Source: Scleromitrula shiraiana (Eukaryota; Ascomycota; Leotiomycetes; Helotiales; Sclerotiniaceae). From it: a stretch of DNA of 64,000 nucleotides. Every line of letters begins with the position of its first letter. Within the stretch, counting starts at the first letter, position 1. Positions 34,353 through 45,176 of the stretch are shown in pieces. The stretch covers positions 3,844,001 through 3,908,000 of the forward strand of contig JABELC010000003.1 of the NCBI GenBank assembly GCA_028455995.1, given 5' to 3'. The position numbers and the translations under genes are program-made. The notes below the pieces were generated by a model, which saw only the letters and a list, made by a program, of their open reading frames with translations, was not told the DNA's origin and searched no databases.

Positions 34353-35882
34353 TTTGATGGATTGGTTGAGCTTTATGAGATGATTGGACTTGTGTTTAAA
34401 AAAAAATGAATGTGGATCACAGATCACACTTGAAAATGAATGTAGTTAGGGAATGAAAAAGAGAACGTGAATTGAAAAATGTTAAGACTTGCTTGGAGGT
34501 AAGGTGAAAGAACAAGAAGAGAATCGAAAATGAAGAGACCATGGATATATACGTTATTGAAGCACGCACCCATTCCCCTCACAACCAACTTTGGTTTGTT
34601 CATTACATCAAAAAGAATTGATAGAAAGGAATAAGGAAGTATAACCCCAGTCAAGCGTTTCATAGAAGTCGAAAATCAAATTTGATCCACTAATTCATTA
34701 GAAAAGTATATAAGAAAAACTTAAGCTTGAAGAGATCGCATGAAACTAAACATAATATTAGATGAACGTCTTATACATTAAACTTGATTAGGAGAACTTC
34801 CGATTAAACGAGGTTCAAGATAAACAAATTCTTGATCCGACCCACATTTTAGATCGAATAATGGATTGAAAAGAGCCGCTGGGGTTGTATTCTCGACGCA
34901 TTTGGATAATCCTCCAATTTTGAATCTATAGTCCGAGGTTTTCCCCCAGCTTCTCGGCGGCTACTTTACCGCGACCAGCCTGGCCTGGGTCTGATGGGCT
35001 TCTTTGTACACTTGGTCACCGGGCTGCCTACGCTGGTGGCTACTTGGATTGAAGTAAATTCTGTCCTTCAAAATCGTGAATATTCAAGTACAGTAGTATA
35101 GAGCGACGATATTGTTTGAGAAGGAATTCACTTTGTACGTTGTGGAGCTCTCCAAGGATATCATCCTGGAGTACCACAATGCAGTATCCTTACCTTGTGC
35201 GCGCCAAATCAATGCTTATATATGCTTCAATTTATCTGACGCACAGGCATTTTTATCTATCGGACATGTGACATGGGTGATTGTGGACATGTGCATTTGC
35301 CAGTGAACGAAGATATAAGAATCAGGATTCCCCCATTGACAAATGTGTATATATGTCCTGTATAAGGAAGGATACGACACTTCTACAGAATGAAATTTTG
35401 TTAGAGTACAGTCAGTACATAGGAACAACGATGCTTCTCAAATTGTGCAGATTGTAGTGCTACCTTATTAGTGGAGTCTGGTCGATAATGTACATGAAAC
35501 ATCCTCGGCCCCGCTAAATTACATCGATGACGCCAAATTTTAGTGCTTATCGACTCACAAGCTACAATGATCGGAACCGAAATCTATATGAGCTTAACTT
35601 TATTTATTTGTGAATAATCGTTTGGAAAAGTCCATCTCTGAATTCATGGAGGCACTGGCATCTTCCAATACCGTCATTGACTTGTTAATATGCTACTTGA
35701 AGCCTTGCGTAAAGAGGGGTAGAATTTCCAGCTCATTACTGTACAATAGGATAAAAATAGTCCAGGGAACAGTTAGACAGTCAACAGCACACCTCGAAGG
35801 TTATTTATAACACCGTTATGTTATTGTTTTTTAGAATAGCATCATATCATTCTTTATTTTAACCAGGCTAAATAGTAATTGT
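34353..35882. other. Intergenic with a short GC-rich island
   Basis: Contains an isolated GC-rich patch at about 34945-35040 in AT-rich surroundings. ORFs across it in all frames are short. No gene is recognised. The LPMO promoter lies at the left end. Confidence 0.45.
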
Positions 35883-37240
35883 CTAATATAGAGGAACAAA
35901 CGTCCCATTGGCACAGTCTATGCCGAGCTTGGGATTCAAAGTGCTTGTGGCATTAATACAAACCACACTCAGATCTCGAAAGCCTTGAGGATATATTTGA
36001 ATGCCATCAAGCTGGAAGTTCTTGCATGAACTCTCAGTATTGCATTCAATGATGATAGCCTCTGTATGTTTCGAATTTGGTAACCCAACATGGATCGCTA
36101 ACACAAGTCCCGTCACCAGGTATATACGTATTAACTGTCCCCCTGAAGTTTTTCCGCGCGAAGTTTTCCATCCAGACACTAGAATTATTAGGGCGACCTG
36201 TAATATCTCCAGGTTGTAGCCGCGTTTGATTGGATCCCTGGTTGATATATGTTTGCGTGATAAAGATAGGAAACGAAACGTTGTAAACGCCAATATTTCC
36301 CCAAGTGATATCTTAGGCGAGACCTTGACCTCCAACCCACGATTTGAATCGAGCTCCATAAACCGTGTCAGTCATTGTTATGTCACGAAAATGGATGTTG
36401 GAGACATTAGCGAATGTGGCTTGATTCTGACCGAGAGAACCAATGCTGAGATTGTGAGAGGCATATCCCACTGTTGCGCGTTCAAAAGGAACATTGTGAG
36501 AACCCAATTGCACCGCACAAGCATCATCTCCATTGTATATTATACTATCGCTTATGTGCACATTCGTCGCAGTCACACCAAAGCCGTCTGTATTGAAAGG
36601 GAACCTCGAAGAGCTGGAGAAGGAATCGATTATACTGTTCGTGATCTTGATATTGTTCCCAAGGACTTGCACATTCCAAGCTATGGGTTTTCGAGATTTG
36701 AAATGATCCATTGAGCCATTGGTCGTGTTGAAACGTACTGAATGTGGTCTATTGAGAAGACCAGTGCCATTGGGCGGGTTTGCAACCTACCAGGTTTATC
36801 CGTATGAATTGATCCAACCAGAAGTGATATCACTTGTTCCTACATAATCGATCGATGAGCCCTGGAAGACAAACCAGTATAATGCTGTTTCGTATGTCGC
36901 TGCATTGGAGGCATTGACCGTGTCTTGTATATATTTGATGTCTTGGGGAAGATGGAGGTTGCCTTCCATTTTAATAACGACATTGGACAAGTTTTTGGCA
37001 CTGATCGGTTTGAAACTGTTACAATTGACGCCTTTGCTGAATTCTACAATTGAATTTGTGGAGCAGCGTGCAAATGCAGATGTGATCGCTTCCGAATCAT
37101 CTGCTTTCCCGTTTGAGGATTCGTACTTCGTTGGAATAGTGCGGGTTTTAGTCCGTTCTTGGCTGTCGCTCTTGACGAGAACGAACAATGAGAACAGAAA
37201 TAGGAGATTGCAAGATCATGATGAAAACACTTTCAATGTT
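35883..37240 (-). pseudogene. GH28 exopolygalacturonase pseudogene
   Basis: Intact relatives are secreted enzymes trimming galacturonic acid from pectin. Read from 37240 to 35883, the frame shows DDSEAITSAFARC, VIKMEGNLHLPQDIKYIQ, ALYWFVFQGSSIDYVGTSD, NTDGFGVTA (catalytic Asp motif), NGDDACAVQLGSHN (second motif), SHNLSIGSLGQ (His of the third motif, with N replacing G) and ARFKSWVGGQG (RIK-like motif as RFK), then INQGSNQT and SKHTEAIIIECNTE and finally GIDCANGTFVP. Breaks: the only upstream ATG is out of frame with the signal-like peptide; TAA at 36796-36798 and TAG at 36787-36789 interrupt SYG..TW..VANPPNGT; TAA at 36313-36315 follows GGQGLA; a frameshift lies near 36090-36110 between DPCW and GLPNSKHT. 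The first two stops fit CAA to TAA and TGG to TAG, the C-to-T/G-to-A pattern of RIP. No restoration is attempted. Confidence 0.85.
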
Positions 37241-37994
37241 CTCAATTACTTGATAGAACGTAATTTGCTGTTTGCGAGAATTTATATAAGGTATGACAGA
37301 ATGTCACTATCTGGTCTGAAGTCATCATAGATACATTTTATATATCATGTAAATTTGATTTTTATGACATCAAGCTGCCCAAGAGCGCGGCTCGAATCTA
37401 TGCCACATGCTCGCATTCGGTGCGGGTAGACAAATTGGAAATGGATGATGTTGATCCGAGAGGAAGCCATGGTTGTGAATTTGTTAAAGTGAAAAAGTTG
37501 ATCCATGACAATAAAGGCTGAAGACATCCAAGATTGAAGACTGAGCAGAAATGTAGTCGTTAGTTTAGTTTATATGTGCCAAGTACGGCTCACAGAATCT
37601 CCCCACACTTGACAAGTGGAATAAACGATAATATTTCCCCTATTGGTGGGATATTGATGATATTAGGAAGAAGAAATAACAATATCATGAGTGACAAATA
37701 ACGTTTTTATGGTAAACTAATTGGAGTTATTGATCAACGACAGTTCATAATTGAAAAGTCAAGTATTGACATAGGTGGGCACGTTCAATTGCACGTTGAG
37801 TATCGAAAGTTGATCTAAACCCGAGAATAAATTGATCATTCACATCAAATAAGTATCTATGATTTCACATATTGATACTAAACATTGCTCCAATTGTTCT
37901 TGGGATTTAAATCAACCTTCTGGTCCGGTTCCTTCGTGATGGAGAAATCCGTTCTCACCACCACAGCATCGGAGTCAGACTTATTCTCAATTGA
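37241..37994. other. Intergenic, no gene recognised
   Basis: Short, featureless ORFs only. It separates two broken genes that lie in the same orientation. Confidence 0.5.
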
Positions 37995-38580
37995 TTACTG
38001 TTGACTTCTTGTCAAGCTTTTAACACTCGCGGCACCAATCACCACTGTCTTTCTTGTGGTTAAAGGATCAGTTCGTAGCTTCAGATCATCCAATTTGGAT
38101 TGATCATCCTCGTCATCGTCCACGCTACTATTGATTGTTACTATTGATTGTTGCTTTCGTCCCGGTTGATTGTAATCAGTCGAAGGGAAAAAGCTGGGGT
38201 GAAAAAATCGTACAAGAGGCAAAATATCGGGTATGCATCCTGTTACCAGCGCGAGACCTGTTTCAATCTGGAAAATCGTACTATTGACGTTGTATGACGA
38301 ATCCGCAGATATTGGATGAAATATCCGATATGTAAATTGGAGACGAATGATGCCAACAGCGGTAACCCTTCAACGAGATTCATTAGTCCAGTAACATTGT
38401 GTCATTCCCGAGGAGACATACCCTAATCCCATACACAATACCACCAATATGGCGATCTTCTTACGTGAACTCATCTTGAGACCCGCCACTATGTAAACGG
38501 GTACACATAGAATGAGGATGTCTGTGAGGATAGTCAAGCCAGCGGTGATCAATAGGAAGTTAATTTGATCAATGCACTTT
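37995..38580 (-). pseudogene. Rhodopsin-domain (PTH11-like) protein, 5'-truncated fragment
   Basis: Exons complement(37995..38367, 38422..about 38580) join in frame over a 54-bp intron (donor GTATGT, acceptor AAG/G as drawn). The product starts CIDQINFLLITAGLTILTDI, then ILCVPVYIVAGLKMSSRKKI, AILVVLCMGLGVTAVGIIRL, an outer loop, FQIETGLALVTGCIPDILPL (conserved last helices) and a polar tail with DDDEDDQSKLDD. This is the C-terminal half of the fungal rhodopsin-like domain. Upstream of KCIDQ the frame is interrupted by a TAA and similarity ends inside the BBE fragment on the other strand. The N-terminal helices are therefore missing, and the fragment probably is not functional. Confidence 0.7.
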
Positions 38581-38991
38581 CCGCCCGCGGGGCTTTATTC
38601 TTATTTCTTCGTTTTTCTCACCGCGGCTTTCGGTTTCGATATGTTCCTCATGAGTCCATTTTGGGCATCCAACTACACACAAGCTGAGACCGAAGCTCTC
38701 CTTGCTCCTCGGTTCGACGTGCTCACTTCTTTGAGCATCACATGTACTCCCGTCTATAATACATACGATACCATATACGAACGATGGATCGCCTCATTTG
38801 CACAAGAGGCTGTAGGAAGCGACGACACAATTGTCGGCTCTCGACTTTTCCTCCAAATTTATCTCGATGACCCCACTACTTTCAACGCTACCTTTGACGT
38901 CTGGTTCGGATCGGCTCACAATAATGGTTCCCTCCTCGTGGGGTTTAATATACACGTGATACGCGTTATGTCTTGCATTATTGGTAGGTGA
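38572..38991 (+). pseudogene. BBE-type FAD-linked oxidase, C-terminal fragment
   Basis: The plus frame contains GFDMFLMSPFWASNYTQAET, EALLAPRFDVLTSLSITCTP, VYNTYDTIYERWIASFAQEA, VGSDDTIVGSRLF and DDPTTFNATFDVWFGSAHNN followed by GSLLVGFNIH, the substrate-domain region of fungal berberine-bridge-like FAD oxidases. The FAD-binding N-terminal half is absent, and after GFNIH the family pattern (His/Ala/Asn-Pro-rich C-terminus) is lost to unrelated residues before a stop. It begins exactly where the rhodopsin fragment of the opposite strand loses its own 5' part. Confidence 0.65.
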
Positions 38992-39155
38992 GGGGTATTA
39001 TTATGACAAGAATTAGAGAAATGTGCTCTATTGTATTATCAAGCTCTAAATTTGGAAATAAGAAAAGGGTCATTATGATCATATATACATCATGCCGCAA
39101 GACAACAACTCTACCGAGTATATATCTTTATCATCAAATATCATCTCTTCAACAT

Positions 39156-40493
39156 CTATGGCCACAAACAAGCTGCATATTCCGGATACATATGCGGAAC
39201 ACCATAAATGACACTCAATTCATCATTTAGAATCTCCGGTCCATCTAGATATCCCGTCTTCTGTTGTGAAAATGTATGTCTTTTCAAAGCTATATTCCAC
39301 GCAAAACTCGAATGTCCTATACCCACAAAACTGGAAGCTTTAGTCATCATCAGAAAATCTACCAGACCTTGTTGATCCCATGCCAATGATTTGAGATATT
39401 GTTTATCGTCCGGATCTAGTAACATGAATTTCGTGGTAATGTTGAAAGCTGCCGCATCTCGCGAAAATCTGGCAATTTCTGTCTGGTTCCCCGATGCAAC
39501 GTAGATCAAGTTGAGGTTTGTGGTTGAGAGTTTTTGCAAAAAGCTGGTTGATTGAACTTCATATCGTTGGTACTTCCAATCTTCCGCAGGCCAAGCCTCT
39601 ACTGCATCTTTCTCTGTTCGTAAATGTGCCCCAAAAAAACTTTCCTTCAATATAGGCGCGGATATATTCGTCGAATTATTGTATGTAGATTGAAGAGTGA
39701 GGAGGGTCTTGGTTGCTATTTTTCGTACGTCCTCTCGAAATTTCAACATCATGCCAAAAGAAGTAGCGAATTCCTCCCCATCTGAATATATCGGATATTG
39801 AAGGTATGATCTGCCAAGATCAACGAGAATAGGGCTTTCTTTCGACGGAGTCTTCAATCCAGTCCAAGTTCCCAACCAATCAAAGAATTGACCTCTCCAA
39901 AACTCAGGATGTTCTAATCCAGTTTTTGGAACCTGTACCACCAAACTCTCAGGTAATAAAGCAACAGGACCACTCCCTTGTACCCTATTCGGAACTGCAT
40001 CGACATAACGATGTACAATCATCTGCGGACATGATAGCTTAAGAGAATCCACAAAATGTTGCACATCAAACATATAATTCATTCCCGTTCTTTCACCCGT
40101 CCTAATATTTGCAATATCATTCGAATTTCTCACTACTATCCTCGGTATAACCATACTACCACCCGCAGAAATCGTATATCGTACGCAATTAAGAATCGAA
40201 TTTCGAATGTTCCCAACGCCTCCCACCGAATTATCGCATGTAAATACTATCTCTGGATTCCATTTTGTATTATCGCAGACCGTTCTTATAGCATGAGAAT
40301 CGACGGGAGGAAAATCGAAAACGTCAAGACTTGCAACTTCATTCGAATGTTGTTGTGGGGAATGAGAGTACTTTTGCCATAGAGCATTTGGGAATTTGGA
40401 GGGAACAAATAGGAAAACGTAGATCCAGATGAAAGCTAAAAGAAAACCAAATAGAGAGGCGTACCTACTATTTATACCTGGTGGTAATCGCAT
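39156..40493 (-). CDS. Fucosyltransferase-like type II membrane protein
   Basis: Single-exon frame of 445 residues. A short basic N-terminus (MRLPPGINSR) is followed by a signal anchor (LFGFLLAFIWIYVFLFVPS, about 14-32), so the bulk of the protein should be luminal in the Golgi. The luminal part has GGVGNIRNSILNCVRYTISA, SMVIPRIVVRNSNDI, then FFGAHLRTEKDAVEAWPAED (an HxR motif like that used for nucleotide-sugar binding in the GDP-fucose O-fucosyltransferase fold), IYVASGNQTEIARF and a late LMMTKASSFVGIGHSSFAWN (typical donor-site region). Several N-glycosylation sequons (NNST, NQTE, NITT) fit a secretory protein. The family is common in Leotiomycetes but its acceptor is unknown. The match to O-fucosyltransferases rests on layout and a few motifs, so specificity is inference. 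Confidence 0.7.
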   Translation of the reverse strand: MRLPPGINSRYASLFGFLLAFIWIYVFLFVPSKFPNALWQKYSHSPQQHSNEVASLDVFDFPPVDSHAIRTVCDNTKWNPEIVFTCDNSVGGVGNIRNSILNCVRYTISAGGSMVIPRIVVRNSNDIANIRTGERTGMNYMFDVQHFVDSLKLSCPQMIVHRYVDAVPNRVQGSGPVALLPESLVVQVPKTGLEHPEFWRGQFFDWLGTWTGLKTPSKESPILVDLGRSYLQYPIYSDGEEFATSFGMMLKFREDVRKIATKTLLTLQSTYNNSTNISAPILKESFFGAHLRTEKDAVEAWPAEDWKYQRYEVQSTSFLQKLSTTNLNLIYVASGNQTEIARFSRDAAAFNITTKFMLLDPDDKQYLKSLAWDQQGLVDFLMMTKASSFVGIGHSSFAWNIALKRHTFSQQKTGYLDGPEILNDELSVIYGVPHMYPEYAACLWP

Positions 40494-41435
40494 TTTCTCT
40501 TCATAACTTCGAGATGTAATTGAAATGGTGAGGTCAAAGAGAGAGAGAAATCAATTGATTAAAGAAAATGGGAGAGGAAAGAGAAACATTGGATTGAATT
40601 GAATTGAATTGAATTGAATTGGATATTTGGAATATAATTCACCTACAGACTGTAGTTCACCTTTAGCTTCGTACTAATAAACACTTTTTTAGTCTATGGT
40701 TTCCCAATCGACTAATTGAATATATAGACTATAACTTCGTTCTTTTCAAGTTTCAATCTATAAAAATTTGTTATAATGAGAAAAGACGGGATAGGAAAAT
40801 GAACGGATTGAATTATTAAATCATAAATAAGATTCTATTCAGGAAAGAAATAATGATGATGTAGCATTATGCTCTAGGAGTGATACTGAGATTATATCAT
40901 TGATGTCGTCGAAGGAGTACTTAGCAAAGTGTGTATATATAATATAATATGACCACTTCAAAATTTCTATTTCTATAACACTGTTAAGAAATAAAACATA
41001 TACCGGTATTTCCAAATCAACTACCGCAAAACCAACATATCTTTTCAATTCCAAAGAAAACTTTTCTATCAAGTAATAGGAATTGAGGATATACTTACAA
41101 TACAGCATAGTGCGTATCTGGGATCTAGATCCTTAGTGTATGTTTGTCATTTCCTTTCTCTGTAAGGGCACTAAATGACCATCCATTGAGATTACTATGG
41201 TCTGTCTGTATCGGACTGTCTCATATTACTCCTGGCCGGTAGATTGCATTGCGTTATGATATCGCCACTGCCGAGCCGCTGTCAGTTATGGATACCAGAA
41301 TGTATGTATAGACTCATTCCTTATCATGATCTTCATCTTTAACACTCTAATCCTTCTATGAAATTTACACAACTCCTCCATTCCATCCCATCAAAATCCA
41401 CAATCCATCCATCTCCCCTCACCCACCATCACACT
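40494..41435. other. Intergenic with (GAATT)n tract
   Basis: No gene. A GAATT/GAATTG tandem tract lies at about 40592-40624 within the presumed promoter of the fucosyltransferase-like gene. A plus-strand ORF at 41358 is the antisense shadow of the monooxygenase. Confidence 0.5.
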
Positions 41436-43070
41436 CTACAACCCCACCCCGAACTCCCTCCTCGCCTCCTCCAAGCTTCCCTCCAAATCAACTCTCCAAA
41501 CCCACCCATACTGCTCCACCGTATGTTTTACCACCTTCCCCACATCCCCTCCAATCCCCTCCCCAACAAACCCCAACACCTCCCCCTCCCTCCTACTCTC
41601 CCTCACCAACCTCTGACTTCTCCCCCTCCTAACCCCATCATAAACCTCAAAAACCCTCTCAATCCCTTCCACTCCTTTAACCTCCCTCATCAAATTACAA
41701 AGCACATACGCATCCTCAAACGCCATTCCCGCCCCCGCCCCCAAATGCGGCGTACTCGCGTGCGCCGCATCCCCCACCAATGCAACTCGTCCAGCCCAAT
41801 ACCGTCCCGGATGCTCCAAGTCAAAACTTCCCCATTTCTCCCTCCCCCCATATGTAGCCAATAAATCCACAGCATCCTTCTTAAACCCTTTAAAATCCCT
41901 CCTCAATTCTCCTTCGCTGGAGGGCCGTAACCAGGGCTCTGTACTACTCCATTGAATTGCAGGATCTCGCACGAGTTTCGCGGCAGTGATATTTATAAAT
42001 GCCCCGTGGTCGACGGGGTACGTGACGATGTAGCGTTCGTGGCCGAGATATATTTGTCCGTTTAGGGCTAGGGTGTCGCCTAGTCGTGCGCGAGCGGCTT
42101 CACGGGGGATGAGAGCCCGGTAGGCGTAGGCGTTTGTGAATTTGGGGGTGATTTCTAAGGTTGTGTTGGTGGTGGTGTCGGTTTGGGAGTTGGATAGGAA
42201 TGGGGATGGGGATTGGGATTGGGATTGGTGTTGCATAACGAAAGATCTCGTGACGCTTTTTATACCATCGCAGCCAATGACCGCATCAACCAGTACTTCT
42301 TCCCCATCCTGGAAATAGAGTGTCAATTTTCCTTCCGATTCTCGTTCTCGTTCTTGTTCTTGTTCATTGTGTGGGATTTCGGAGATGGAAATTAAGTTCT
42401 TTCCAAACCTGGCAATCCCATCCGGAATATACTTAACCATTTCCTCCAAAAATCGCGCTCGATGAACACACGTTCTTGTCCTGACACCCATTTCTTGGAC
42501 CATATTTTTGACGAGAGGACTTTCCGCTTCGATGTGTGCTACTAATTGTCCTCCCATTCCCATCCATTCCTTTCCTCCTTCCCCTTTTCCATCCCCTCCC
42601 TCACCTTCCCCACCTCCCTCTCTCGATTCACCATCACCATCACTATCACCATCTCCCTCCTCCCCAAACCTAAAACTCAACCAAGGATCCCTCCCCTCAC
42701 CCACCCCATCTTCATCACGAACAACCCCCTCATTAAACGTAGCGCACCGCTTACAAGCCTCAATAATAGACGGCGAGATCAATCGCATGGCGTTTAAGGC
42801 ATTGGGACCGAATGCTATGCCGGCGCCGATTTCGGCGAAGCGGGGGGCGGACTCGTAGATGGTTAGTTTTAGGGGGGGAGTGGGAGAGGATGTGGGAGAG
42901 GAGGTGGGAGAGGAGGCGGGAGAGGAGGAGGTGGGTTTATTTGGGGATGGGATGGGTGTGAGGAGGGGGAGGAGACCGATGGTCAGGGCGAGGCTGGAGA
43001 GGCCGCCGCCGATTATGGCGAGGTGGATTGGTGGGGGAGTGGGGGTGGGGGGTTGTGATGGGGTGGTCAT
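41436..43070 (-). CDS. FAD-dependent monooxygenase (salicylate hydroxylase-like)
   Basis: Class A flavoprotein monooxygenases hydroxylate aromatic or polyketide substrates using NAD(P)H and O2. Single-exon frame, 544 residues. The FAD Rossmann motif IAIIGGGLSSLALTIGLL is at about 18-36. Then come KLTIYESAPRFAEIGAGIAF, GPNALNAMRLISPSIIEAC (about 100), DAVIGCDGIKSVTR (the DG motif, about 265) and ALVGDAAHASTPHLGAGAGM (the GD motif, about 425), all in the right order. Low-complexity inserts break the usual spacing: SSPASSPTSSPTSSPTPP after the first strand, and a Gly/Glu/Asp run around 130-165 (GEEGDGDSDGDGESREGG). These inserts coincide with DNA blocks of strong C or G bias. No biosynthetic cluster partners are seen next to it, so its substrate cannot be guessed. 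Confidence 0.9.
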   Translation of the reverse strand: MTTPSQPPTPTPPPIHLAIIGGGLSSLALTIGLLPLLTPIPSPNKPTSSSPASSPTSSPTSSPTPPLKLTIYESAPRFAEIGAGIAFGPNALNAMRLISPSIIEACKRCATFNEGVVRDEDGVGEGRDPWLSFRFGEEGDGDSDGDGESREGGGEGEGGDGKGEGGKEWMGMGGQLVAHIEAESPLVKNMVQEMGVRTRTCVHRARFLEEMVKYIPDGIARFGKNLISISEIPHNEQEQERERESEGKLTLYFQDGEEVLVDAVIGCDGIKSVTRSFVMQHQSQSQSPSPFLSNSQTDTTTNTTLEITPKFTNAYAYRALIPREAARARLGDTLALNGQIYLGHERYIVTYPVDHGAFINITAAKLVRDPAIQWSSTEPWLRPSSEGELRRDFKGFKKDAVDLLATYGGREKWGSFDLEHPGRYWAGRVALVGDAAHASTPHLGAGAGMAFEDAYVLCNLMREVKGVEGIERVFEVYDGVRRGRSQRLVRESRREGEVLGFVGEGIGGDVGKVVKHTVEQYGWVWRVDLEGSLEEARREFGVGL

Positions 43071-44199
43071 TTTTGGGGTGGGTTTATTTTAGTTTATTTT
43101 GGGTTGGGTATGATATATATCAATTAACAGAACAGACAAAGAAATTGGGTTTCTTGGTGTTAGTTACTGTGCTGTGTCTATCGATGAAATAAATGAAATC
43201 AAAGCAATAATAAACATTACATTTCTTTCTAATATTTCGGACAGTGAGTTCTATATCTATACCTCAACGGATATATGCAACCTAAACACATGGTTGGAAC
43301 ACATGGTATGATGCTTATCCATTGTATAACAACAACATTAGTTAGGTCAGATATGTATGCGATAAAACATATATATGCATGCGATAAACACATCTAATGA
43401 TACTTCAAATAGTAAGCTATTATCTTCAATTTATAAGAAAGATCTTACGAGTATACACTGTAAGTAGATTGTACATATTATAGCATATTTACATATTATA
43501 TCATGATGTTGGTTTGTTTCCGGTTGATATTTACTAGATATGGATTGGATTGAAAGATGTTGAATTGATAGGAAGGAAGGAATCTATCATGTTTGAACTG
43601 AGGTTGGTGGTACTACCTTACTTTACCTTATTTTAGTTCGACAAGACCCATAGTACCATGCTTTTTAACGTCTTACTACCTATTACAGGTATATGCGTTA
43701 GTGCTCCGTACGTACAATAGTATTTTACAATTATCGCCCAAAGTGTTTCAATACGTTACAATGTTTATGTTGATTAATGCCCGTTGCCCGTTGCCAATTG
43801 CCCATTGCTCATTATTATGATATGCTATACTGTAAATAGTTCTAAAATAATCTGAGTAACTTTGTTTATCATTTTGCTTTGTGTAAGATCAATATATTGG
43901 ATCATAGTTCTAGTATAAAAAAGATCGTTGTCAAAGATAGAGATTGAAAATTCGGCTTTGTCTCGCCTTGTAGGGTTTGGATTTTATTAGATTTCCAAGG
44001 CTTATACGAAAGACGGAGTGAACAATTGGCTTTTGAGCTTCGGGACCCCGCGGACTTAAAATTCTAAAAGATTCGGATAGTGAGTGGTTGGGCTGAGGTT
44101 GATTGCGTCATTCATGTTGTTTATTGAATGAATTGGTATTATGTAAGTGATGACCGATATAATTGATATAATTTTAACCAATAGAAATCTAGTTACGGA

Positions 44200-44346
44200 A
44201 GGAGCAGTAAACTTTCCGTTTGTAGTTAAGCGTAGATTAGTCAGCTATGGGTCGGTCTTTAGGACCGAATCCTCCGTAGCCATCTTAGGAAATACATCCC
44301 ACTTCTTATATATTTGAACGAGCATTAAGAGTGATTTTACTGTAGC
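44200..44346 (-). repeat. Dispersed copy of the 179-bp repeat (reverse orientation)
   Basis: TTTGTAGTTAAGCGTAGATT at 44219 and the following AGTCAGCTATGGGTC, GAATCCTCCGTAGCC, ATCTTAGGAAATACATCCCA and CTTCTTATATATT and GTGATTTTACT are the reverse complement of the junction between the two tandem units at 3656-4012. An extra GGTCTTTAGGACC palindrome sits inside. Because it spans the arbitrary unit junction, the real unit starts elsewhere or the source was itself tandem. Confidence 0.8.
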
Positions 44347-44806
44347 ATGCATGAATTTAAATAAAATCATGATGCTTTGACCCAATTATAATTAAAAAAT
44401 CTTTTATTCTGGAAACAGTAGGTAGGTAGTTTCATCCTCATGCAAAAGACAAGGCAAGGCAAGGCAAGATAGTCCTAGAGGGCGAATACTAATGAAATCT
44501 CATACTTCTTCTGTATGGTATTTGTTTAAATTTACTTCATTTTTATTTTATACTGGATACAATAATAATAATAATATCTACTCCTAGTCTTTCTTTGCTC
44601 TGCTCTTTTATCACATATTCTATATAGGTTTGTATCAATACTGGATACTCAATAATTATTCATCATCTATAAGGAAGTGAGTGTTTGTTTACTACAGCTA
44701 CAGTAACTTACATACATACACATACATGCATATCACTCAACACAGTGTTTATAATCTATCTATTGGATCTTTTCTTTCCTTCTTGATGCATTAATATTGC
44801 ACATTC

Positions 44807-44814
44807 GATCATTC

Positions 44815-44865
<51 letters not shown>

Positions 44866-44876
44866 CATTCATTCAA
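44807..44876. repeat. (AATC)n / (ATTC)n microsatellite
   Basis: About a dozen uninterrupted AATC units flanked on both sides by ATTC units, 300 bp upstream of the ABC transporter start. Confidence 0.95.
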
Positions 44877-45166
44877 TCTTTCACTCATTTTTACTTACAT
44901 ATTGTTACAATTTTATCTCGTCACAGAAAAACAAAAACACAGCCTTCCTTCGGCTCATTGCATTTCCTTGGATCTATCTTGGCCATTGAGGTATACAAAT
45001 TAAGAAGAATCCCATACATTAATACAATGTTCTTAATAACTTCATAAATTGTTCTCCAAATTAATATCTAGATTGTTCACGGTATACATTTGGGATCAGA
45101 AATGTGCTGATACACAAGAACATCTTACATTTCCATCGAATCTTTTGATACGATATAAAAATACCC

Positions 45167-45176
45167 GCCACCATGG
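45167..45176 (+). promoter_or_regulatory. Optimal Kozak-type start context
   Basis: The start codon at 45173 is embedded in GCCACCATGG, the vertebrate-style optimum, and is the first ATG of the frame. This decides the start of the ABC transporter. Confidence 0.7.

Larger units (their letters stand above)
43071..45172. other. 2.1-kb divergent spacer (monooxygenase / ABC transporter)
   Basis: Holds both promoters, a copy of the 179-bp repeat and an AATC microsatellite (separate entries). No gene is recognised. The 44697-44730 area carries CATACATACA-type short repeats. Confidence 0.5.

Noticed and set aside
34424..34663. 79-codon minus ORF upstream of the LPMO
   Set aside because: Lies in the LPMO promoter, no motif.
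36226..37330. Plus ORFs of 162 and 141 codons
   Set aside because: Antisense shadows of the GH28 pseudogene.
41358..41864. 168-codon plus Pro-rich ORF
   Set aside because: Antisense shadow of the monooxygenase in a C-rich block, no independent support.
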